A stretch of 16,569 nucleotides of DNA from JAPSGM01 sp036556985. Lineage in GTDB: Bacteria; Chloroflexota; Limnocylindria; QHBO01. Under the pieces are notes generated by a model. That model did no database searches. It saw only the letters and a program-made list of their open reading frames with translations, and had not been told where the DNA came from. Positions 1 to 6,684 of the stretch are shown here, one piece after another (the stretch's first letter is position 1; every line of letters starts with the position of its first letter). The position numbers and the translations under genes were made by a program. The DNA lies in assembly GCA_036556985.1 (NCBI GenBank), contig DATBIK010000010.1, positions 1-16,569 on the forward strand. The letters are read 5' to 3'.

Positions 1-19
1 GAGCTCGGCCGGGAGTCGC

Positions 20-709
20 ATGACTGAGCCGGTTCGCTCGGCGGCCGCCCGCCCCATCCGGGTGGCCGCCCGATCGGCATCCGTCGCCCTCGTGATGGCG
101 GTGCTGACGGCGTGCGTGGCGCAGCCGTCGACGCCGCCCACCCTGAGCCCGCCGCCGACCACGCCGCCAACGCAGTCGCCGACGCAGATGCCGTCGCTCG
201 GGGGCTCGACGCCGCCGGCCGTCTCCCCCAGCGCCACGCCGGAGCCGCCGCTGTCGCTCGACCTCCCATCCGACCAGGATCGCCACCGGGTGAGCGTCGA
301 GGTCGCGCCCGAGGTCCCCGCAGGCGGCGACGGCCGGATCATGGTGACGGTCACGAACCAGTCCGGGTCGCGGGTCGACGAGCTCGTCCTGCGATGGCCC
401 AGCCAGCTCGACGAGGCGCTCTACCTGGCCCCCTTCGCGCCGTCCGAGCAGCGCATCGCGAACGGCGGTCCGCCGCTCTGGCAGGAGTGGACGAAGTGGG
501 TCCTGGGCCCCGGCGAGCGCGGCGAGCCGGCCGGCACGATCTCGCTCGGCTGGGGCCCGTTGCTGGCGGGCGGCACGCTCACGATCCCGGTCCTCGTCAC
601 CCGGCGCGCTCCCGGGCCGGTCGCGTTCGACCTGCAGCTGCTGGCCGAGGAGGCGATCCTGACCCTGGACGATGGAGGCCCCGCGGAGCTGCGCGTCAGC
701 GTTCCCTGA
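20..709 (+). CDS. Predicted lipoprotein with Pro/Thr-rich linker and a beta-rich extracytoplasmic domain
   Basis: I do not recognise a specific family. The 229-residue product starts with an Arg-containing n-region and a hydrophobic stretch ending in a lipobox (VLTAC, Cys32), so it should be a lipid-anchored exported protein. Residues about 33-80 are Pro/Thr/Ser-rich, a typical cell-surface spacer. Residues about 88-229 look like one beta-sandwich domain with alternating hydrophobic strands (RIMVTVTNQSG, TLTIPVLVTR), resembling CARDB/DUF11-like adhesion or scaffold folds, but with no catalytic motif. A GGGAG ribosome-binding sequence at 11-15 supports the ATG at 20. The start codon forms ATGA with a TGA at 21-23, so an upstream gene may end there, but only six codons of it would lie inside the window. 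The methyltransferase gene begins 28 bases downstream. The open frame and lipobox are clear; the function is unknown. Confidence 0.75.
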   Translation: MTEPVRSAAARPIRVAARSASVALVMAVLTACVAQPSTPPTLSPPPTTPPTQSPTQMPSLGGSTPPAVSPSATPEPPLSLDLPSDQDRHRVSVEVAPEVPAGGDGRIMVTVTNQSGSRVDELVLRWPSQLDEALYLAPFAPSEQRIANGGPPLWQEWTKWVLGPGERGEPAGTISLGWGPLLAGGTLTIPVLVTRRAPGPVAFDLQLLAEEAILTLDDGGPAELRVSVP

Positions 710-725
710 TCGAGCGCGCGCAGCG

Positions 726-731
726 TACGCT
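726..731 (+). promoter_or_regulatory. Candidate -10 element (TACGCT) for a leaderless methyltransferase mRNA
   Basis: TACGCT has the TANNNT pattern of a bacterial -10 box and ends six bases before the GTG at 738. Transcription would then begin at or next to the start codon. No ribosome-binding sequence lies before that GTG, which fits a leaderless message. No good -35 is visible. This is inference from spacing only. Confidence 0.35.
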
Positions 732-737
732 GGCGAC

Positions 738-1430
738 GTGCGCGCCATCCTCCCCGCCTGGACCGATGCAGATGCCGAGCTCCACGCCCGGCTCGGCGAC
801 ATGGTCGATCCCGAGCGCAAGGTGCTGGCCGCCCTCGAGCGCATCACGCCCATCTCCGGGAAGCGGATCGCCGACGTCGGGACGGGCATCGGGCACTACC
901 CGATGCTCCTCGCCCGGCGGACGGGCCGCACCTACGGCATCGAGGCCGACGAGGAGCTGCGCGAGGCGGCCCGCCGCCGGGCGACCGACGCCCACCAGCC
1001 GAACATCCGGATCGTGGCAGGTGAACCCGAGCGCCTGCCGCTCCGGGACGGGGCGGTGGACATCGTGCTGTCCGGCACGATCGATCCCGACGACGCGTCG
1101 CTGCCGGCCATCGCCGAGGCACTCCGCGTCCTGCGGCCGGGTGGTCGGCTCGTCGTCATCGGCTACTACGGTCGCGACGACCTGGCCAGCCTGCTCGAGC
1201 CAGAGGTCGTGGCCCACGCCTTCGCGGCGACCCAGCGGCGGACCGGCTGGTGGCTGCGGAACGGCTTCAAGATCAAGGTCGTCCACACCCGGATCGACCT
1301 GTCCGACGCGGCCATGGCGCTCGAGCTGCTGCCACGCCTCTACGGCGACCGCGGCCGTGCCTACCTCATGGGGCCGCACCCGCCGAGCCTCGAGCTGAAG
1401 GTCGCGCTCTACCATCGCGGACGCGCCTGA
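738..1430 (+). CDS. Class I SAM-dependent methyltransferase
   Basis: A 230-residue Rossmann-fold methyltransferase, probably cytoplasmic, of unknown substrate. Visible motifs: the SAM-binding glycine loop ADVGTGIG (about 45-52), the acidic ribose-binding residue at the end of strand 2 (GIEADEE, 67-73), the strand 4 segment GAVDIVLSG (105-113) and the post-motif-III element LRVLRPGGRLVVIG (129-142). This order is that of the UbiE/Methyltransf_11 superfamily. The frame stays open upstream to an ATG at 672, but that would overlap the lipoprotein gene and add low-complexity residues. The GTG at 738 puts the protein start just before recognisable sequence and follows a -10-like TACGCT, so I chose it. 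A 9-bp hairpin spans the stop codon. The C-terminal part (about 145-230) is not conserved enough for me to name a substrate. Confidence 0.8.
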   Translation: MRAILPAWTDADAELHARLGDMVDPERKVLAALERITPISGKRIADVGTGIGHYPMLLARRTGRTYGIEADEELREAARRRATDAHQPNIRIVAGEPERLPLRDGAVDIVLSGTIDPDDASLPAIAEALRVLRPGGRLVVIGYYGRDDLASLLEPEVVAHAFAATQRRTGWWLRNGFKIKVVHTRIDLSDAAMALELLPRLYGDRGRAYLMGPHPPSLELKVALYHRGRA

Positions 1431-1440
1431 GGCGTCCGCG
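1416..1440 (+). terminator. Hairpin across the methyltransferase stop codon
   Basis: A perfect 9-bp GC-rich stem (CGCGGACGC at 1416-1424 with GCGTCCGCG at 1432-1440) encloses a 7-base loop containing the TGA stop. No U-tract follows. It could act as a weak or U-less terminator for the lipoprotein-methyltransferase unit, or protect the 3' end of the message. Confidence 0.4.
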
Positions 1441-1503
1441 TACCGGTGTGCGCGATCGGTGCCGAATCGCGCCAGAAATTGCGGATCGAGTGCAAGAAAT
1501 CCC

Positions 1504-1532
1504 TTGCGCCCGCGGAATGGGCGACCTATCAT
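1504..1532 (+). promoter_or_regulatory. Candidate sigma70-type promoter for the P5C dehydrogenase unit
   Basis: TTGCGC at 1504-1509 and TATCAT at 1527-1532 are separated by exactly 17 bases; the -10 matches TATAAT at five of six positions. Transcription would start near 1539, just before the 14-bp hairpin at 1542-1580, giving a leader of about 157 bases. Prediction from sequence only. Confidence 0.45.
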
Positions 1533-1541
1533 CCGCTGCGT

Positions 1542-1580
1542 CGAAGGCCAGGCTCTTCTCCCCCCGGAGCCTGGCCTTCG
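1542..1580 (+). terminator. Perfect 14-bp hairpin: terminator or 5' leader structure
   Basis: CGAAGGCCAGGCTC at 1542-1555 pairs perfectly with GAGCCTGGCCTTCG at 1567-1580 around an 11-base loop. No U-tract follows. A second, shorter hairpin comes immediately after (CCTGCC at 1582-1587 with GGCAGG at 1596-1601). The pair could be tandem terminators of the upstream unit. If the promoter at 1504-1532 is real, they lie at the very start of the P5C dehydrogenase transcript and could be an attenuator or a stability element instead. Confidence 0.5.
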
Positions 1581-1695
1581 GCCTGCCCGCCTTCCGGCAG
1601 GTTCGAGCGGCGGTGCGATAATGGCGCCGACCCATTTCGTCACCCCACACGCGCCCCGCGGCGCAGTGCGTACCACGCTCGGAGGCTGATGCGCG

Positions 1696-3297
1696 ATGGC
1701 CACCACCACGCCACGCATGAAGATCACCTACGCCACCCTCTCGGCGGACAACGAGGAGCTCCAGTCGGCCTTCGATGCCGCGGTGGAGCGGGTCCGCGGC
1801 CAGCTCGGCCGGTCGTACCCGATGACCATCGGCGACGAGGAACGGACCCGGGACGAGACGTTCGAGGATCGCTCGCCGATCGACCGGGAGATCGTCGTCT
1901 CCCGCTTCCCGGTGGGCACGCGACAGGACGTGCAGGACGCCGTGGACGCGGCCCGCGCCGCGTTCCCGGCCTGGCGGGACCTCGGCTGGCGGAAGCGCAT
2001 CGAGCTCATGCGCCGCGCGGCTGACCTCATCAGTGAGCGGCAGTTCGACTACGCCGCCTTCATGGCGTTCGAGGTCGGCAAGAACCGCCTCGAGGCCCTC
2101 GGCGACGTGGAGGAGACCGCCGACCTGCTGCGCTACTACTCGGACGAGATGGAGCGCAACGACGGCTTTTCCCGGCCGATGGGCTCGCTGTCGCCGACCG
2201 AGAAGACGCGCTCGGTGCTCAAGCCGCACGGCGTGTGGGGCGTGATCAGCCCTTTCAACTTCCCGATGGCCCTTGCCGGCGGCCCGGCCGCCGGCGCGCT
2301 CATCGCCGGCAACACGGTGGTCGTGAAGCCGTCATCCGACGCCCCGCTCATGGGGCACCTGTTCGTGCAGGTGCTCCGCGAGGTCGGCGTGCCGGCCGGC
2401 GTGGTGAACCTGGTGACCGGGCCCGGCGAGACCGTCGGCGCGGAGCTCGAGGAGAACCCCGGCATCGACGGGATGGTCTTCACCGGCAGCTACGAGGTCG
2501 GGATGCGCCTGTACAAGGGCTTCACCCGCGACTACCCGCGGCCGATCATCACCGAGATGGGCGGGAAGAACCCCGCCATCGTCACCGGCAGCGCGAACCT
2601 CGACGAGGCGGCCGAGGGCGTCATGCGCTCGGCCTTCGGCTACGACGGACAGAAGTGCAGCGCCAACAGCCGCGTCTACGTCGACCGCCGCGTGGCGCGC
2701 GAGTTCGTCGACAAGCTCGTCGAGCGGGCGAAGACGATCGCCGTGGGTGACCCGACCCGTCGCGAGAACTGGATGGGCCCGGTCATCAACGAGCGAGCGC
2801 TCGCGAAGTTCACCGATGCCGTGGCCGAGGCGCGGCGCGACGGTGGCACCGTGGAGGTCGGCGGCGACGTGCTCCGCGACGAGGACACCGGGCGCGGCTT
2901 CTTCCCCACCCCCACCGTCGTCACCGGGCTGCCGCTCGACCATCGCCTCTTCGCCGATGAGCTGTTCGTGCCGCTCCTCGTCGTCGGCGAGGTCGACTCG
3001 CTCGACGAGGCGCTCGAGCGCTCGAATTCCACGCCGTACGGCCTGACCGCCGGCATCTTCAGCTCCGACGAGTCGGAGATCCGCCGCTTCCTGGACACGA
3101 TCCAGGCCGGCGTCGTGTACGTGAACCGCCGCGCCGGCGCCACGACCGGCGCCTGGCCCGGGATCCAGAGCTTCGGCGGCTGGAAGGGGTCCGGCTCGTC
3201 CGGCAAGAGCGGGCTCGGCCCGTACTACGTCCAGCAGTTCATGCGCGAGCAGTCGCAGACCGTCATCGGCGAGGAGGCCGGCGAGGCCGGTGCCTGA
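1696..3297 (+). CDS. pruA: 1-pyrroline-5-carboxylate dehydrogenase (L-glutamate gamma-semialdehyde dehydrogenase)
   Basis: This cytoplasmic enzyme oxidises glutamate gamma-semialdehyde (the open form of pyrroline-5-carboxylate) to glutamate with NAD+, the last step of proline and ornithine breakdown. The 533-residue length fits the family. Aldehyde dehydrogenase signatures are present: oxyanion Asn in SPFNFP (Asn188), cofactor segment VVKPSSDAP (about 209-217), general base Glu287 in EMGGKNP and catalytic Cys321 in YDGQKCSA. The FGYDGQKCSANSR context and the C-terminal GPYYVQQFMREQSQTV are typical of the P5C dehydrogenase subgroup rather than general aldehyde dehydrogenases. GGAGG at 1681-1685 supports this start; ATG 1717 is an alternative. 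The stop overlaps the next gene's GTG by 8 bases. Proline dehydrogenase, the usual partner, is absent, but a possible ornithine aminotransferase lies at 4871. Confidence 0.93.
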   Translation: MATTTPRMKITYATLSADNEELQSAFDAAVERVRGQLGRSYPMTIGDEERTRDETFEDRSPIDREIVVSRFPVGTRQDVQDAVDAARAAFPAWRDLGWRKRIELMRRAADLISERQFDYAAFMAFEVGKNRLEALGDVEETADLLRYYSDEMERNDGFSRPMGSLSPTEKTRSVLKPHGVWGVISPFNFPMALAGGPAAGALIAGNTVVVKPSSDAPLMGHLFVQVLREVGVPAGVVNLVTGPGETVGAELEENPGIDGMVFTGSYEVGMRLYKGFTRDYPRPIITEMGGKNPAIVTGSANLDEAAEGVMRSAFGYDGQKCSANSRVYVDRRVAREFVDKLVERAKTIAVGDPTRRENWMGPVINERALAKFTDAVAEARRDGGTVEVGGDVLRDEDTGRGFFPTPTVVTGLPLDHRLFADELFVPLLVVGEVDSLDEALERSNSTPYGLTAGIFSSDESEIRRFLDTIQAGVVYVNRRAGATTGAWPGIQSFGGWKGSGSSGKSGLGPYYVQQFMREQSQTVIGEEAGEAGA

Positions 3298-3742
3298 GAC
3301 CGGCTCGGCGAACGGCCGGCCGCGTCCGGAGGACCTGCGCGGCCTCGCCGATCTCGAGGAGCTCGATCCGGTCGTCGACTCGAGCGGCTGGTTCAGCGTC
3401 CAGCTGCGCTATGCCTATCTCGTCGGGGAGTCGCACGGGGCGGCGATGGTCGAAGACCGCGTCATCCTGGTCGACGGCTCCGACGAGGAGGCCGCGCTGG
3501 GTCGCGCGCTGGAGATCGCCGAGGAGTACGAGGACGAGTTCGAGACCGAGGCCGGCGAGGAGGGCCAGATCCGCTTCGAGGGGGTGGTCGCCATCAAGGA
3601 GCTCGATGATCCCCCCGCCTCCGGCACGGAGGTGTGGCACGAGTTCATGTCGCCGGCCGGCGTCGAGACCGAGGCCGACGGCGAGCCGCTGCCGGCCCTG
3701 CGCCCGCTCGAGATGGCCTTCCCGCGCGCCCACGACGAGTGA
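3290..3742 (+). CDS. Small acidic DUF4288-like protein
   Basis: A 150-residue, strongly acidic protein of unknown function, with no signal peptide or membrane segment. The central pattern (GWFSVQLRYAYLVG, then MVEDRVILVDGSDEEAALGRALEIAEEYEDEFE, then IRFEGVVAIKELDD, then TEVWHEFMSP) resembles the DUF4288 family: a beta strand, a strand with bulky hydrophobics, an Ala/Glu helix and a closing strand followed by a ...ELD...EV(Y/W) segment. I assign the family from memory of this pattern, not from a search. It begins at a GTG (3290) that overlaps the end of pruA by 8 bases and ends in GTGA, shared with the pyrD start. It is therefore probably translated from the same message as both enzymes. Its coding status is well supported by this packing; its role is unknown. 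Confidence 0.78.
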   Translation: MPETGSANGRPRPEDLRGLADLEELDPVVDSSGWFSVQLRYAYLVGESHGAAMVEDRVILVDGSDEEAALGRALEIAEEYEDEFETEAGEEGQIRFEGVVAIKELDDPPASGTEVWHEFMSPAGVETEADGEPLPALRPLEMAFPRAHDE

Positions 3743-4791
3743 GCGGCTGGCGTTCGGTCGCCTATGCGGCGGCGCGACCGCTCCTCTTCCGTTTCGACTC
3801 CGAGCGCATCCACCGCCTCACCGTCGACGCGCTGCGCGTCGGCGGCGAGAACGCGATCGGGCGCCGCGTGCTCGCGCTCGCCGGCGGCGTCCCCGGGCGG
3901 CCGACGCCGTGGGCGGAGCTGCTGGGCCTGCGCTTCCGGAACCGCGTCGGGATCGGCGCCGGCTTCGACAAGGACGGCGTGGCGCTCCGCGGCTGGGCGG
4001 CGCTGGGCCTCGGCTTCGCGGAGGTCGGGACGGTGACGCCCGAGCCGCAGCCGGGGAACCCGAGGCCACGCCTCTTCCGGCTCACCGCCGACGCGGCGCT
4101 CGTGAACCGGATGGGCTTCAACAACCACGGCGCCGTGGCGCTGGCCCGCCGGGTCATGCTGGCCCGGCGGCACCTGCCGGTCGGGTTCGTGGTGGGCGTG
4201 AACATCGGCCGTGGCCGCGACACACCGGTCGAGAACTCGGTGGACGACTACCTGGCAGCCGCCCGCGTGGTGGCGCCGGTCGCCGACTACCTCGTCGTCA
4301 ACGTCTCCTCGCCGAACACCCCCGGCCTGCGCGACCTGCAGCAGCCTGCCGCACTCGGTGAGCTCGTCGGAGCCCTGCGCGCCGCCATGGCCGCCGGCGG
4401 ACGGCTGCGGCCGCTCCTCGTCAAGCTGAGCCCTGACCTGGCGCCGGATGCCTTCGAGGCCCTGGTCGGCGCGCTCACCGAGACGGGCGTGGACGGCCTC
4501 GTGGTGGCGAACACGACGATCGCCCGTGACGACCTCCGCGCTCCGCACGCAACGGAGGACGGGGGGCTGTCCGGGGCACCCCTGCTGTCCCGCATGATCG
4601 ACCTCGTGCGGCGCGCGAGGGCTGTCGCCGGTCGGGACGCCGTCATCGTCGCCTCGGGCGGCATCGGCTCCGCGGAGGACGTTGCGGCGGCCTACGCGGC
4701 GGGGGCCGACCTCGTCCAGCTCTGGACCGGGCTCGTGTACCGCGGGCCGGGGCTCATCGGCGAATCGGTCGCCGTGCGAGCAGGCGGCTGA
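3739..4791 (+). CDS. pyrD: Dihydroorotate dehydrogenase, class 2 (quinone-dependent)
   Basis: PyrD oxidises dihydroorotate to orotate, the fourth step of pyrimidine synthesis. Class 2 enzymes use FMN, sit on the membrane and pass electrons to quinone. The 350-residue product has the N-terminal helical extension typical of class 2 (PLLFRFDSERIHRLTVDAL, about 9-27). It then shows the class 2 barrel motifs GIGAGFDKDG, EVGTVTPEPQPGNPRPRLFRL, NRMGFNNHG, VNVSSPNTPGLRDLQ (the catalytic base in class 2 is a Ser in this segment), VKLSPDL, VANTTI, GGLSGAPL and the FMN phosphate-binding ASGGIGSAEDV near the C-terminus. The GTG at 3739 gives this family-like start and overlaps the upstream stop (GTGA); an in-frame ATG at 3634 would intrude into the upstream gene. 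The link to P5C dehydrogenase by overlap is unusual; both enzymes feed redox or nucleotide metabolism but no direct functional tie is obvious. Confidence 0.93.
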   Translation: MSGWRSVAYAAARPLLFRFDSERIHRLTVDALRVGGENAIGRRVLALAGGVPGRPTPWAELLGLRFRNRVGIGAGFDKDGVALRGWAALGLGFAEVGTVTPEPQPGNPRPRLFRLTADAALVNRMGFNNHGAVALARRVMLARRHLPVGFVVGVNIGRGRDTPVENSVDDYLAAARVVAPVADYLVVNVSSPNTPGLRDLQQPAALGELVGALRAAMAAGGRLRPLLVKLSPDLAPDAFEALVGALTETGVDGLVVANTTIARDDLRAPHATEDGGLSGAPLLSRMIDLVRRARAVAGRDAVIVASGGIGSAEDVAAAYAAGADLVQLWTGLVYRGPGLIGESVAVRAGG

Positions 4792-4870
4792 CGGCGCCTT
4801 TGCTACCATTGGGGGACACCTAGCCAGGGGCGCGGGCAGGACGCGCCATCCCGCTTCGGAGATCTCGATC
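4792..4870 (+). promoter_or_regulatory. Leader of the aminotransferase gene with a weak -10 and a hairpin
   Basis: TACCAT at 4804-4809 is a possible -10 but lacks a matching -35. A 6-bp hairpin (GGCGCG at 4829-4834 with CGCGCC at 4842-4847) could be a short terminator for the pyrD unit or leader structure. GGAG at 4858-4861 is nine bases from the ATG at 4871 and fixes that start. Confidence 0.35.
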
Positions 4871-6235
4871 ATGGACGTCGAGACCACGACCTCCGCCGCG
4901 GCTGCCCGCCCCACGGCGCCGCGCATCATCACCGAGCTCCCGGGCCCGCGCGCTCGCGAGGTCATCGCCCGCGACGACGCGGTCGTCAGCCCCAGCCTCA
5001 CGCGCGCCTACCCGCTCGTCGCGGCCTCCGCCGATGGCTGGTGGGTGACCGATGTCGACGGCAACGTCTTCCTCGACTTCGCCGCCGGCATCGCGACGGC
5101 GAGCACCGGCCACGCCCATCCGGCGGTCGTCGCCGCCATCCAGGAGCAGGCGGCGCGGCTCATCCACATCGCGGCCACCGACTTCTTCGAGCCGCGCTAC
5201 CTCGAGTTCACCGAGCGCCTGGCCGCGATCGCCCCGTTCGAGGGGCAGGCACGCGTCTTCCTCACCAACTCGGGCACCGAGGCGGTCGAGGGCGCCATCA
5301 AGCTCGCGCGCTACCACACCCATCGGCCCGGGATCATCGCCTTCGAGGGCGCCTTCCATGGGCGCACCCTCGGCTCGCTGTCCCTCACCAACTCCAAGGT
5401 GAAGCAGCGCGCCGGCTTCGGGCCCCTGCTGCCGATGGTTTACCACGCGCCGTTCCCGCGGGTCCGCGCCTGGCGCCAGGGCTCCGGTGGCGACGGCAGC
5501 GCGGAGCTGGAGGTGCTGCGCCGATCCATCCTCGGGCGGCTCATCGCCCCCGGCGACGTGGCCGCCATCGTGGTCGAGCCGATCCAGGGCGAGGGCGGGT
5601 ACTTCCCGGCGCCGGCCGCATTCCTCCAGGGCCTGCGCGAGATCTGCGACGAGCACGGCATCCTCCTGATCGCCGACGAGATCCAGTCCGGCATGGGCCG
5701 CACCGGTCGCTGGTGGGCGATCGAGCACGCCGGCGTCGAGCCGGACATCGTGACCACGGCCAAGGGCATCGCCTCGGGCATGCCCATCGGCGCCTTCATC
5801 GCTCGCGATTCGGTCTGGACCTGGCCGCCCGGCGCGCACGGTTCGACCTTCGCCGGCAACCCGGTGTGCGCGGCCGCCGGCCTCGCCACGCTGCGGCTCA
5901 TCGACGATGGGCTCATGGCCAACGCGACGGCCATGGGCGACCGGCTGCGCGCCGCGCTCGACCGTGAGCTGGCCCATGCGCACTGGATCCGCGACGTGCG
6001 GGGCATGGGCCTCATGGTCGGCGTCGAGTTCGAGACCCACGAGGAGGCGAACGCGGTGGAGCGGCACGCCTTCGAGCACGGCCTGCTCGTCCTCGAGTGC
6101 GGCGAGTCGACGCTCCGCTTCTGCCCGCCGCTCGTGATCGACGCCGATGCGGTCGACACCGCGGCGCGGATCTTCGGCGAGGCGGTGCGCGCCACAAGGT
6201 CGCCGGAGCCGGGCGTCGAGGACGTCGGGGGCTAG
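4871..6235 (+). CDS. Class III PLP-dependent aminotransferase, ornithine/4-aminobutyrate type
   Basis: The 454-residue cytoplasmic enzyme transfers the omega-amino group of ornithine, 4-aminobutyrate, lysine or a similar diamine/omega-amino acid to a 2-oxo acid. Class III features are complete: NSGTEAVEGAIKLAR (133-147, phosphate contact), AFHGRTLGSLSLT (161-173), VVEPIQGEGG (234-243), the PLP-ring Asp269 in IADEIQSGMGRTG, Schiff-base Lys298 in TTAKGIASGMPIGAF and GSTFAGNP (324-331). The N-terminus (PGPRAREVIARD..VVSPSLTRAYPLV) resembles the archaeal/chloroflexal 'acetylornithine aminotransferase family' group of about 450 residues, in which a Thermococcus member is an ornithine omega-aminotransferase. 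Substrate cannot be read from sequence; with P5C dehydrogenase nearby, ornithine is attractive, whereas the usual automatic label would be gabT. The stop TAG overlaps the opposing protease stop at CTAG (6232-6235). Confidence 0.88.
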   Translation: MDVETTTSAAAARPTAPRIITELPGPRAREVIARDDAVVSPSLTRAYPLVAASADGWWVTDVDGNVFLDFAAGIATASTGHAHPAVVAAIQEQAARLIHIAATDFFEPRYLEFTERLAAIAPFEGQARVFLTNSGTEAVEGAIKLARYHTHRPGIIAFEGAFHGRTLGSLSLTNSKVKQRAGFGPLLPMVYHAPFPRVRAWRQGSGGDGSAELEVLRRSILGRLIAPGDVAAIVVEPIQGEGGYFPAPAAFLQGLREICDEHGILLIADEIQSGMGRTGRWWAIEHAGVEPDIVTTAKGIASGMPIGAFIARDSVWTWPPGAHGSTFAGNPVCAAAGLATLRLIDDGLMANATAMGDRLRAALDRELAHAHWIRDVRGMGLMVGVEFETHEEANAVERHAFEHGLLVLECGESTLRFCPPLVIDADAVDTAARIFGEAVRATRSPEPGVEDVGG

Positions 6236-6684
6236 CGGATCCCGCGGGCGATGGCGCCCGCCAGCGCCGGCAGCCCGGCGGCCACCGCCGGGCTGAGCGC
6301 GTCGCCCTGGGCGTAGCTCGCCCCGCCGATGCCGAAGAAGCGGTCCTCGGCCCGCACCCCGCCGAAAGCCGCCGCCAGCGCGACGGCCTGCCCCGCCCCG
6401 AGAGCGTGGGTCGACGCGGTGCCGAGTCGTCGCTCCATGGCCGGCAGATCGGCCAGCGGCAGCTCGACGATCTCGCCGGGCGCCACGCCGTGGACGCAGT
6501 CGACGACGATGCGCACCGTCCCGGGCGCGTCGCCGAGCAGCTGCTCCGCGGAGAGCTGGAGCACCTCCTCCACCGACGCCGAGGCGAGCGCCGCTGCCGG
6601 CAGGAGCTGCACCGCCTTCAGCGCGGCGGCATCGTCGCCGCCATGGAACGAGCCGCAGGCGAGGACGCGGACGCGGCGGGTCAT
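6232..6684 (-). CDS. [NiFe] hydrogenase maturation endopeptidase (HyaD/HybD/HycI family)
   Basis: This 150-residue protein should cut the short C-terminal tail from the hydrogenase large subunit after nickel insertion, allowing the active site to close. Family landmarks: the N-terminal strand and loop VRVLACGSFHGGDD (5-18), VVDCVHG (60-66) and STHALG (91-96). By alignment by eye, the nickel-sensing ligands Glu16, Asp62 and His93 of E. coli HybD correspond to Asp18, Asp62 and His93 here. The usual GxGN loop is replaced by CGSF, so this is a divergent member. Its ATG overlaps the large-subunit stop (ATGA, 6681-6684), which places it last in the hydrogenase operon. The substrate tail predicted here is ten residues (FLDLTIERDR). 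Function is supported by both motifs and position. Confidence 0.85.
   Translation of the reverse strand: MTRRVRVLACGSFHGGDDAAALKAVQLLPAAALASASVEEVLQLSAEQLLGDAPGTVRIVVDCVHGVAPGEIVELPLADLPAMERRLGTASTHALGAGQAVALAAAFGGVRAEDRFFGIGGASYAQGDALSPAVAAGLPALAGAIARGIR
6271..6295 (+). terminator. Candidate terminator hairpin for the aminotransferase gene, inside the opposing gene
   Basis: A perfect 11-bp stem (CAGCCCGGCGG at 6271-6281 with CCGCCGGGCTG at 6285-6295) and a 3-base loop begin 36 bases after the aminotransferase stop, within the 3' end of the convergent protease gene. No U-tract follows. The repeat could also be a by-product of the Ala/Gly/Pro-rich coding sequence it lies in. Confidence 0.3.

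Larger units (their letters stand above)
1431..1695. other. Intergenic leader region upstream of the P5C dehydrogenase gene
   Basis: No gene is apparent in these 265 bases. Besides the promoter and hairpins listed separately, there are two smaller inverted repeats: CGCGAT at 1451-1456 with ATCGCG at 1466-1471, and GCAAG at 1492-1496 with CTTGC at 1503-1507. A second -10-like hexamer, GATAAT, sits at 1617-1622 without a convincing -35. A GGAGG ribosome-binding site lies at 1681-1685, ten bases before the ATG at 1696. The density of inverted repeats suggests a structured leader or several regulatory sites; no known riboswitch class is recognised. Confidence 0.5.

Noticed and set aside
1582..1622. 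A tRNA-like T-loop string (GGTTCGAG near 1600)
   Set aside because: The flanking bases do not form a T-stem, and no anticodon arm or acceptor stem is present.
4871..6235. Direct assignment of the aminotransferase as GabT and the aldehyde dehydrogenase at 15012 as GabD (a GABA shunt)
   Set aside because: The two genes are about 9 kb apart on opposite strands, and the aldehyde dehydrogenase C-terminus does not look like GabD. Substrates are left open.
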